A DNA stretch of 64,000 nucleotides from a virus. A program made the position numbers and the translations under genes. The stretch spans positions 1 through 64,000 of the IMG/VR virus record IMGVR_UViG_3300042556_001858; one strand, written 5' to 3'. The notes under the pieces are model-generated. The model was not told the origin of the DNA. It saw nothing but the letters and a program-made list of their open reading frames with translations, and did not search any database. Shown piece by piece: positions 30,763-37,823 of the stretch; position 1 is the first letter of the stretch, and the number at the start of each line of letters is the position of its first letter.

Positions 30763-31580
30763 ACTGCTACGCTTCACGAAGCGTCGAAGGAAAAGATTGG
30801 GACTTCGTCCTAGAGGGCGAAGCCCTCAAACAGTCTCAAGACTGCGATTTAGCTCCGCAGGAGCTTTGTACGCTGGAGGTTTGTCGAGCCTTCGGTACTG
30901 GACTCACCACAGATACACCATATGGGGAAGCTAAGCTTCCTAGCTTAACAGCCCTAATGCTGATTAAGCGGAGCCACCTTCATAGACCCCTCGGTTTCGA
31001 AAAGAACATCCGAGACTATCATGAGATGAAATCAATCGGCATCTCATATGACAGGCTGAACCATATTGAACGGGCTAAATACGACGAACTTCTTAAGAAG
31101 CTCACCAAGCAGACTAAGGACCTCTACGGAGATAGGGTCCCATCTCTAAAAAAATCCAAGTCGGAATTCTTCGATGATTATGTCACTAAGGTCTTCGACC
31201 ATGATGAGATTCACGCGGCGACATGCTACGGCGACCATCCCATCTTCGAAAGGCTGAAGCCTTCGGGGGATGAGTCGGTCTGGTGTTCTAAGTCTTTGTG
31301 GGATGGCCTAAGCCACCAAGACAAGATCAGATGTGTAAGAGAAGAAGCGTTCGTAATTGCTCTCGAACGCTTCATAATTCCGCAGATTATAATTGACAAA
31401 CCACACAGAAGTGCTAAGATGAGCTTCGGTTTGGCAGTAAGTAAAATTTGTACGACTCTCTGTTCGGGCTGGTTCAGAGATTTCGCTATTGAAAACTGGC
31501 CTCAGGTTATGGAATACGAATTAGACTTTTTGGAGAAATTTCATGAGCACTTTGATAAACGACTTGCGAAAAGCAATTAA
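30735..31580 (+). CDS. Nucleotidyltransferase-fold protein
   Basis: 281 residues from a GTG start. IIGSRALN followed by GKDWDFVLEG matches the G-S...D-x-D core of minimal nucleotidyltransferases. The C-terminal 180 residues are helical. Families with this layout occur in phages without assigned substrate; tRNA end-addition is possible but not supported. A TTGACA/TAAGAT pair at 31393-31420 may be an internal promoter. Confidence 0.65.
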   Translation: MYIIGSRALNCYASRSVEGKDWDFVLEGEALKQSQDCDLAPQELCTLEVCRAFGTGLTTDTPYGEAKLPSLTALMLIKRSHLHRPLGFEKNIRDYHEMKSIGISYDRLNHIERAKYDELLKKLTKQTKDLYGDRVPSLKKSKSEFFDDYVTKVFDHDEIHAATCYGDHPIFERLKPSGDESVWCSKSLWDGLSHQDKIRCVREEAFVIALERFIIPQIIIDKPHRSAKMSFGLAVSKICTTLCSGWFRDFAIENWPQVMEYELDFLEKFHEHFDKRLAKSN

Positions 31581-31896
31581 ATCCTCTGGTGAGGATTGGA
31601 GAGATCCAGCAAATGAAATGTTCAGTGGGGATACTCCATCTGCCAAATATTACCCAATCATCAAAGAGCTAAATGATCTAGGATTCGAGTTCCGTGCGGA
31701 AGATCACTACGGTGGCGAAGGGCAGGGAGAAGAGTATTGGTCGGTCGTGAAAGTTTCTAGGAACGACGAAACCGCCTTTATCAAGTTCACCGGCTGGTAT
31801 GCTTCCTTTGCGGGTTCTGAAATGTCTCATGGTGTCGAAGAGTTCACCGAGGTCAAGAAAGTTCCGGTTGAATCTTACGAGTGGGAAGAACAATGA
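31543..31896 (+). CDS. Small hypothetical protein
   Basis: 117 residues, overlapping the previous gene by 38 nt. EDHYGGEGQGEEYWSVVKV and IKFTGWYASFAGSE form a beta-rich acidic domain similar to a common phage protein type. Function unknown. Confidence 0.7.
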   Translation: MSTLINDLRKAIKSSGEDWRDPANEMFSGDTPSAKYYPIIKELNDLGFEFRAEDHYGGEGQGEEYWSVVKVSRNDETAFIKFTGWYASFAGSEMSHGVEEFTEVKKVPVESYEWEEQ

Positions 31897-32336
31897 TCGG
31901 CAACGCATACCAGCTTGGCTATCTCTCCATCCTAGTTATCAATAGGATTAGGGATATCTACATAGTTGCCCTTCAAAAGAGCGTAGTTGGTACGATTGCC
32001 CAGTTCCCCTTTGTGCCAATCCATAAGTCAGTCATGGAAGAGTTCGTGGAGTCCGCAAGACTCATTGGGACAGGGGTTCCATCCCCTATCGAGGAAAGCT
32101 TCAAATTGTGGGAGAGATACGGGAGTGCCTACTTCACCATACCTCCAGAGGAAATATGGAGTATTGGGATATCCCTCCTTAGCGAGGGAAAGGATCTGCA
32201 GGATTTTAATAAGGGTGAATATTTCCTATTCCCACCAGTCTTCCCGGCCACTAGGGACGTCCTGCCTGATTTTGAAGGGGTGGCGGGTATTGTGGATCAT
32301 AAGATTGGCGAAAAATCCAGCGTAGTCAGTAATTAG
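31893..32336 (+). CDS. Hypothetical protein
   Basis: 147 residues from ATG 31893 in an ATGA overlap. No signal peptide; helical N-terminus and PPVFPATRDV segment. Function unknown. Confidence 0.65.
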   Translation: MIGNAYQLGYLSILVINRIRDIYIVALQKSVVGTIAQFPFVPIHKSVMEEFVESARLIGTGVPSPIEESFKLWERYGSAYFTIPPEEIWSIGISLLSEGKDLQDFNKGEYFLFPPVFPATRDVLPDFEGVAGIVDHKIGEKSSVVSN

Positions 32337-32347
32337 GGGGCGAAGCC

Positions 32348-32833
32348 ATGAAGTTTCAGATCAGTAAAAGAGAATTGTTCGAAGTAATCCCGTCTCCTGA
32401 ACTCTGCCAATTTTGGGAGAAGGGGCCTAGGGGTGAGACGTGGTGGAAGGCAGAGAACCAATTCTTTAGCTCTGAAGCAATAGGTGGATCTCTTGAAGAT
32501 GCTATCCTACACCTTATGCTAGAGATTCAGAGCATTGCTGGTATCACTATCTATGTGGGCCTAGTGGCCCGAGAGGATGGTTGGTATAAGGCCGGAACCG
32601 AAGCCCTCGAATATGAAGGCATGAGAAGAATTACCTTGTCGGAATATCTAGAAGCTCTTAAGAGTGACACCTTACTTCTTCGTGGAACTAGGATTAAGGA
32701 GAACGAATCTGAGTCTAAGAGTGTCAAAATTGGCGAAGTCTATTTCGACGGGGAACAATGTTCTATAGATGAATTCGATATCTATTTTACTACAGAGCCC
32801 ATATACCTAGAGGCGAAGCCATGTACTACATAA
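32348..32833 (+). CDS. Hypothetical protein
   Basis: 161 residues. Start directly after the hairpin GGGCGAAGCC, and a dispersed motif copy encodes ISKRE. Alpha/beta composition, acidic. Function unknown. Confidence 0.65.
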   Translation: MKFQISKRELFEVIPSPELCQFWEKGPRGETWWKAENQFFSSEAIGGSLEDAILHLMLEIQSIAGITIYVGLVAREDGWYKAGTEALEYEGMRRITLSEYLEALKSDTLLLRGTRIKENESESKSVKIGEVYFDGEQCSIDEFDIYFTTEPIYLEAKPCTT

Positions 32834-33126
32834 CCGTATACCATATCGACAACGATGGAAAAATCACCAAGTATGATGGTGGTACTGATTCATATAACAA
32901 GAATAGTAACAGCTATGTAGACCCAGCAAATGCTCTCTCCACCTTTTGGAAGTATGAGCATTTTTCGGAATGTGATGGATGGGATTGGGCAATGACCCCA
33001 GAAGAATTCAATGCGAAATTCGCAGAGGGGATTAGAATCCTCTATATGGATTTCATACCACAGTATGGGTTCAGGGGTACATCTTTGGTAGAAGTCCAGC
33101 TAGATAGGGTTGGTCATGAGGAATGA
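32821..33126 (+). CDS. Small hypothetical protein
   Basis: 101 residues starting right after GAGGCGAAGCC and overlapping the previous gene by 13 nt. Aromatic-rich (YYITVYHIDNDGK, CDGWDWAMTPEEF). Function unknown. Confidence 0.65.
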   Translation: MYYITVYHIDNDGKITKYDGGTDSYNKNSNSYVDPANALSTFWKYEHFSECDGWDWAMTPEEFNAKFAEGIRILYMDFIPQYGFRGTSLVEVQLDRVGHEE

Positions 33127-33418
33127 CTGGGAAAAATCCCCGAACGACCGAAAAGAGGAGGCATTTCATGCCTCGGATGAGACTAGAGCTAGGGCTAAAC
33201 CAAAGAAGGTTGATAAGCCTTTTCTTGTAGAAACACGATACACGCAAGTCAAGTATGTGCCGCTATTCTTCCTAACGGAATGGCATGGCAACAGAAGGTA
33301 TGAGACTCTTGAAGCTGCTCAAGTGTATGCCAAGAAGCTAAGCCGAGAGGTCATGTCTGATCGAAGAGAAGTCAGAATTATCGATTTACGCGAGGGAACC
33401 GAGTATGCTGTGGATTAA
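33116..33418 (+). CDS. Small hypothetical protein
   Basis: 100 residues from ATG 33116 (TTG 33110 possible). Charged N-terminus then a beta-rich domain (RRYETLEAAQVYAKKLSRE). Overlaps both neighbours. Function unknown. Confidence 0.6.
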   Translation: MRNDWEKSPNDRKEEAFHASDETRARAKPKKVDKPFLVETRYTQVKYVPLFFLTEWHGNRRYETLEAAQVYAKKLSREVMSDRREVRIIDLREGTEYAVD

Positions 33419-33602
33419 AGACCCACAAAAGTGGGACAAGCTGTCGCTCGTAGAACGATTGGAGGCCTTGAGGCTCCACTATTGCACTGGTCCATGTGGC
33501 CAGTCTATGAGTGTCATGATGACACGCTCGGCTACAAATATAGCCCTTAAAGAAGCAATTATGTCAATTAACCTATGGGAGCCACTTGATGACACTAAAT
33601 GA
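33405..33602 (+). CDS. Small hypothetical protein
   Basis: 65 residues; Trp-rich helical N-terminus and a CTGPCGQ motif. Overlaps both neighbours. Function unknown. Confidence 0.55.
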   Translation: MLWIKDPQKWDKLSLVERLEALRLHYCTGPCGQSMSVMMTRSATNIALKEAIMSINLWEPLDDTK

Positions 33603-33816
33603 GCTATTCGCACAATGCAAAGAACTAGTCGAAGCCGGTCTTGGTGATTGTAAAGTCATCAAGGCTACCGATGATGAGGGTAACTCTTTCATCCCAGCAG
33701 AAGGTATTCAAGAAGACTTAGCGACTGGTGGCCCATACTATTTCGAGGTGAAGGCAGAAGAGGACTATGACGAATATGAAGAAGACGAACTCCAAAGAAT
33801 CATTACCGTCTGGTGA
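33589..33816 (+). CDS. Small acidic protein
   Basis: 75 residues from ATG 33589. LNELFAQCKELVEAGLGDCKV then an Asp/Glu-rich C-terminus; this layout is common for small phage proteins carrying a 'GDxxV' loop. Function unknown. Confidence 0.6.
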   Translation: MTLNELFAQCKELVEAGLGDCKVIKATDDEGNSFIPAEGIQEDLATGGPYYFEVKAEEDYDEYEEDELQRIITVW

Positions 33817-34219
33817 TTACACACTCACCATCAATAAAGAGCAGGCTCGCATTATATGTGAAGCCCTAGAGGCTTACTCACGCCTAAAACATGGGCAGAT
33901 TGACGAACTACGCAATCTCTTTCGTGACCGCTGGTGCAAGCCTAACGGCTCATTCAATTGGAATTCAGAGTACCTATTTGACGCTCTTAAGAGCGTCATC
34001 TTTCCGGAGTTGGAGAAGAATGCCTCTTATGGGGTTGGCAATAAGATATATCCGGAAAGCACTGTAGCTTGGGATATAATGCAGGTGCTTCGCCATAGGC
34101 TGGCGTGGGACCGATTGAGGGCTGAAGGCCGAGATCAGCCAGAATACTGGGGGGTCCAATATAATGTACCAATGAGGTTCGGAAGTGAGCCATTAGCTCA
34201 AATCGAGGCGAAGCCATGA
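33767..34219 (+). CDS. Hypothetical protein
   Basis: 150 residues, overlapping the previous gene by 50 nt; ATG 33776 is an alternative start. YTLTINKEQARIICEALEAYSRLKHGQIDEL is typical of a widespread phage family of unknown function, together with the C-terminal WDIMQVLRHRLAW. Cytoplasmic. Confidence 0.75.
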   Translation: MTNMKKTNSKESLPSGDYTLTINKEQARIICEALEAYSRLKHGQIDELRNLFRDRWCKPNGSFNWNSEYLFDALKSVIFPELEKNASYGVGNKIYPESTVAWDIMQVLRHRLAWDRLRAEGRDQPEYWGVQYNVPMRFGSEPLAQIEAKP

Positions 34220-34437
34220 AAGATGAATCAGTAATCCCAGAGGGGCCATACTGCTACACTAGAGTTGATGGTAAGCGAGTCAACTGTCCTTTCTGGGGGA
34301 GAGACCCATCTCGACCCCAGCAAGAGTCTGGGTTTTGTACGTTCCTAGATCTAAAAGACTGGGAGGACACCTGTGGTGTCCCACTACTCTGGGATCAGGT
34401 AAAAACTTGCGGTATAAATAATGATTGGGAGGCGTAG
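34216..34437 (+). CDS. Conserved small phage protein
   Basis: 73 residues, start right after GGCGAAGCC. PEGPYCYTRVDGKRVNCPFW, GFCTFL and LLWDQVKTCGIN are constant features of a common small phage protein of unknown role. Several Cys could bind metal. Confidence 0.78.
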   Translation: MKDESVIPEGPYCYTRVDGKRVNCPFWGRDPSRPQQESGFCTFLDLKDWEDTCGVPLLWDQVKTCGINNDWEA

Positions 34438-34439
34438 CT

Positions 34440-34940
34440 ATGGGTATGTTTACGGGCTTAAGAGCCCATGTTGAAGTTCATCCAAAATTTAGGGGGCTAA
34501 TCGCCTCTCTCCACTCAGACGATGAATCAATGCGTTGGGAAAAGTCTATCGAGACTAACCAGCATAATTTCCCCGACGAGGCAGACTCGCTAAAGAAATG
34601 GTGCAGGTTTGATCGGTGTGGTTTTATTCCTTTCGGAATGCTAGCCTATATGCCAGACGATTTTGGCGATAGGGTAGAAAACCCAGATGGTGGCAGTCGT
34701 TACGATAAAGAAACTGGTTTTTGGGAGTTCGCTTGCTCTCTTAAGAATTACGAGGGGGAAATTGAATTCTTCGTCGAGAATGTCTTGAAAAAGATATCTA
34801 CTCTACACTATTGCGAGAGTCTCTATGAGGAATTCCCCTATCCAGACATGCCCCATCTGTTTGATAATAGGCCCACTCCATGCCTAAGCCGTGATGAGTA
34901 TGCCCATTGGAAACAATTTGTTACGGACTGGACCAAATGA
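34440..34940 (+). CDS. Hypothetical protein
   Basis: 166 residues from ATG 34440 with GGAGGCGTAGCT directly upstream. GLRAHVEVHPKFRGLI and FIPFGMLAYMPDDF; Asp/Glu-rich. Resembles uncharacterised phage proteins. Function unknown. Confidence 0.7.
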   Translation: MGMFTGLRAHVEVHPKFRGLIASLHSDDESMRWEKSIETNQHNFPDEADSLKKWCRFDRCGFIPFGMLAYMPDDFGDRVENPDGGSRYDKETGFWEFACSLKNYEGEIEFFVENVLKKISTLHYCESLYEEFPYPDMPHLFDNRPTPCLSRDEYAHWKQFVTDWTK

Positions 34941-35179
34941 ACGAAGCAGCGAGAAAATTGATCAAAGAGTGGGATGAGGCCAACGGAGAAGGTTGGTCTG
35001 ATTGTTCTGAGAGCATAGCTCAGATCATGAGGGACTTTGCCAAGGCCCAAATAGTCAAACTCCTAAAAGATCTGAAAGATCTAAGACGACACGAAATGGA
35101 ATTTCGTTGGACTTCTATGTATTATATAAATCCTGACGAGCTAGATGCTTTGGTACAAAGCTGGGAGGAGAAGCTTTGA
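34937..35179 (+). CDS. Small helical protein
   Basis: 80 residues from ATG 34937 in an ATGA overlap. Helical, charged. Followed by a TTGA overlap with the next gene. Function unknown. Confidence 0.6.
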   Translation: MNEAARKLIKEWDEANGEGWSDCSESIAQIMRDFAKAQIVKLLKDLKDLRRHEMEFRWTSMYYINPDELDALVQSWEEKL

Positions 35180-35586
35180 CTCTATACGAACTCATCAAAG
35201 ATGGACTTGATAGGAATATAGTAGTCTTCGACCAAGAATCTAATATCCTCTCAAAACGCCTCCTATGTCTAATGATCCAGTCGGCTAGGAAAGCTGGGAT
35301 AGAGCCAACTACCTTCTATATTGATGATATTGCTACTGCTGATCTTATGAGTGAACTTGCTGGGATCGAAGCATGGCCAGATAAAAATCAACAGACTATC
35401 TACGGCCTCAATATCTTCTTCGTAGAGGGGCTAGATACAGCCCATGAAGTACATGAATTCCAATCCTTCTATAAAAAAATGGGTGGCACATTCCCTTCTC
35501 CATTTCAGACTCCGTGGTTACGAAAGACTAAAGATAGTCTGATAGTACTGGCCAGTAAAGATAAAGCCATTCTTGGATGCTACTAA
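35176..35586 (+). CDS. Hypothetical protein
   Basis: 136 residues from a TTG start in a TTGA overlap, with GGGAGGAG 5-6 nt upstream, so the unusual start is well supported. Alpha/beta sequence with a Rossmann-like feel. Function unknown. Confidence 0.65.
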   Translation: MTLYELIKDGLDRNIVVFDQESNILSKRLLCLMIQSARKAGIEPTTFYIDDIATADLMSELAGIEAWPDKNQQTIYGLNIFFVEGLDTAHEVHEFQSFYKKMGGTFPSPFQTPWLRKTKDSLIVLASKDKAILGCY

Positions 35587-35604
35587 TAGAAAGGCGAAGC
35601 CCTC

Positions 35605-35985
35605 ATGGTATACGATACTGGCAGGACCAATCCTATCCCGACAAATACGGCTCGTCCAGCCGGAGAGTTCGGCTGCATAGGTGAACGAACCTGCAATTCC
35701 TGCGGGGCAGTAGTTGGAGATTCAATATGCATGTGTATGGGAATCTTTACGTGTCCTAGGTGTGGCGAAGAAAATAACCAATCCTTTTTGGGAAGTTATA
35801 CCGTGATATCTGATGAAGCATTGGATAACATCTACATCGGATTGGGTATATCAAATCCTCCGCCTACACCGCCGAACAACTCTGCTATAGCTGAAGACTT
35901 CCCAGAAGAGATTGGTGACATCATTGCTAAGCTTAGCAAGGAAGAAGCCACTAAGCTACTCTCCTATATAAGGACTAAGCCTTGA
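35605..35985 (+). CDS. Zinc-ribbon protein
   Basis: 126 residues; start close to GGCGAAGCC. Cys pairs CNSCG and CPRCGE at about 30-52 suggest a zinc ribbon, followed by a Pro-rich linker and a C-terminal helix. Function unknown. Confidence 0.65.
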   Translation: MVYDTGRTNPIPTNTARPAGEFGCIGERTCNSCGAVVGDSICMCMGIFTCPRCGEENNQSFLGSYTVISDEALDNIYIGLGISNPPPTPPNNSAIAEDFPEEIGDIIAKLSKEEATKLLSYIRTKP

Positions 35986-36449
35986 ACCAACTAACCGCCA
36001 TCTATCTCGCCGAAAAGGCAAAACAAAGCCTAGCCAAAATCGGCATGTATATTCCCGAGGTTACGGTCTACAATTCCGGTCTCGACATGATGCAAGGTAT
36101 TTGGCCCACTGAGTGGGAAGAGATGCTCAAGTACTACAAGGAGTATACCTCTGATAAGAAGTACGTAGCAGCATATTCAGACGAGGATGGCGAGCTTCTC
36201 TATCACAAGCAGGTATATCGTCAGCCATCCCTGAACAACCAGATGTGCCTACTTGGTCTTGCGACCAACCCGGTATCAGTAACTCATGAGGGATGCGGGA
36301 TGAAAGACTTCACTTTTACCGTGTTCCACGAAATCGCCCACGTTCTTTACGAAACTCGCGACGAAGTCACTTGCAATAGCTTCGCCCTATTGTATAATAA
36401 CTTGCTGTGGGCTACGCCTGCAACGAAAGAACAACGATGCCTCATGTAA
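35982..36449 (+). CDS. Zincin-like metallopeptidase fold
   Basis: 155 residues from a TTG start in a TTGA overlap. FTVFHEIAHVLYETRDEVTCN contains HExxH and the downstream Glu/Asp helix typical of small zinc metalloproteases (ImmA/IrrE-like or SprT-like). Without a DNA-binding domain. A role in cleaving a host regulator is possible but unproven. Confidence 0.72.
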   Translation: MNQLTAIYLAEKAKQSLAKIGMYIPEVTVYNSGLDMMQGIWPTEWEEMLKYYKEYTSDKKYVAAYSDEDGELLYHKQVYRQPSLNNQMCLLGLATNPVSVTHEGCGMKDFTFTVFHEIAHVLYETRDEVTCNSFALLYNNLLWATPATKEQRCLM

Positions 36450-36664
36450 GCCCATGCTTCAATTGTAAGCAACCGAGCACAAAAACTGTGCTAAAAGATC
36501 AGATTTGGAAGTGCAAATCTGGTGGGATTGTACATAGAGTTGTGGTGCCGGAACTCATAGTCAACATGTGTCTCGCCTGCGGCGAGCATACTATTGGTGG
36601 TGATGGTGACGAACAAATTACTGTGGCTCTCGAAGCCCATACCTCTCAACCATGTGGATGCTAA
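36437..36664 (+). CDS. YgiT-type zinc finger protein
   Basis: 75 residues from ATG 36437. CFNC near the N-terminus, then VVVPELIVNMCLACGEHTIG, the pattern of YgiT/MqsA N-terminal zinc domains. The helix-turn-helix of MqsA antitoxins is missing, and no toxin partner is adjacent. Overlaps the metallopeptidase gene by 13 nt. Confidence 0.68.
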   Translation: MPHVSPCFNCKQPSTKTVLKDQIWKCKSGGIVHRVVVPELIVNMCLACGEHTIGGDGDEQITVALEAHTSQPCGC

Positions 36665-36724
36665 GAGGCTACGCCTCACAGTAAAAGAGAAGGGGTGGCG
36701 GGGCTAAACTCTGCCGTTACGACC

Positions 36725-36973
36725 ATGAATGATCAGTGGATTAGTTTTGGAACATCGCTACCAAATGTCGGAGACAGCATCAGAATCAAATTTGATGATG
36801 GGACAGAGTTCCCAAAAGAATATGGAGTAATTACATCTATCCGCCATATCAAAGATCTTGGAGGAAATGATTGTATCTACATGCCTGTATATTCTGAGAA
36901 TGCTTGGACTTTAGATAGCGACAAATACATCGGAAGTATAGTCAAAGATACATATTTCTGGAGACTGACATGA
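36725..36973 (+). CDS. Small hypothetical protein
   Basis: 82 residues from ATG 36725; a GTG at 36695 is less likely. The gap before it holds a full dispersed motif (36679-36693). DSIRIKFDDGTEFPKEYGVIT suggests a small beta-barrel. Function unknown. Confidence 0.6.
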   Translation: MNDQWISFGTSLPNVGDSIRIKFDDGTEFPKEYGVITSIRHIKDLGGNDCIYMPVYSENAWTLDSDKYIGSIVKDTYFWRLT

Positions 36974-37221
36974 GTGAAAATCCGCACATGTGGGAATACT
37001 GGAAAGACAAGCGTGGATCTCCCTCTGAAGCATTGGAGGCGGATTACCCGAACCATCTAAAATCAAGTATACGGCTTCAGGTCGCACTTGCTCAAGTTAA
37101 AAATGGGCAAGATATGATAGATCAATTGATGAAAGAAGAAGAACAAGCAATAAGAGATGCCTACTCTTATGATGATCTTAGTGGGATTCTAGGAAAGCCT
37201 TTCGGGAGTTGCGGTGGATGA
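36970..37221 (+). CDS. Small helical protein
   Basis: 83 residues in an ATGA overlap; helical and charged, ends Gly/Cys-rich. Function unknown. Confidence 0.6.
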   Translation: MSENPHMWEYWKDKRGSPSEALEADYPNHLKSSIRLQVALAQVKNGQDMIDQLMKEEEQAIRDAYSYDDLSGILGKPFGSCGG

Positions 37222-37580
37222 TCTACAAAATGTGTGATAGAACAGACGGAGTAGCCGGTCACGTCTGTATCGCTAGATCCAAGGATGGAAAATATTGGGA
37301 GTTCTGGAACAGAGGAAGGTGGCTGGCTGTGTGCGATAGGGATAAACAAATAGATTACATCTATGATGTATTTGATAATCTGATGGATCTAAACCAGTAT
37401 CATGCCATCAATCTCTTGATGAAGTACATACTAATCGCAGAAGATCCAATCGATATCAATTTGGCCGTTCTGGTGATAACCTTGCCCATCAAATACAACG
37501 CTACTATCATTGAAATTCGGCAAAAATTCCTTGATCGAGTGTCGTATCACGACCGAGATCTGATTGTGGGGCTAGAATGA
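37218..37580 (+). CDS. Hypothetical protein
   Basis: 120 residues from ATG 37218 in an ATGA overlap, GGGAG 9 nt upstream. Beta-rich N-terminus, helical C-terminus. Function unknown. Confidence 0.6.
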   Translation: MIYKMCDRTDGVAGHVCIARSKDGKYWEFWNRGRWLAVCDRDKQIDYIYDVFDNLMDLNQYHAINLLMKYILIAEDPIDINLAVLVITLPIKYNATIIEIRQKFLDRVSYHDRDLIVGLE

Positions 37581-37813
37581 CACTATTTGATATGATCAAA
37601 GACTGGCGTAGGGTCTCCATAAACAAAAGGCCAGATAATGAAGTCATACCATTCCATCGTGACATAGTTGAGAGAATGAGAGAAAAGTTTGGGCCTGACG
37701 CAGTCATACTTTCCTTCTCTGGTGCTGAAGGTGGCTTATTTGGTGTCGGAATCATAATTGCCTTAAATCAATCTGGTGATATAATCGCCACTGAACAAAC
37801 TTTTATTTCATAA
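37577..37813 (+). CDS. Small hypothetical protein
   Basis: 78 residues in an ATGA overlap. AVILSFSGAEGGLFGVGIIIAL is a hydrophobic segment but probably a beta-alpha core. Followed by the start hairpin of the polymerase gene. Function unknown. Confidence 0.6.
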   Translation: MTLFDMIKDWRRVSINKRPDNEVIPFHRDIVERMREKFGPDAVILSFSGAEGGLFGVGIIIALNQSGDIIATEQTFIS

Positions 37814-37823
37814 GGCGAAGCCA

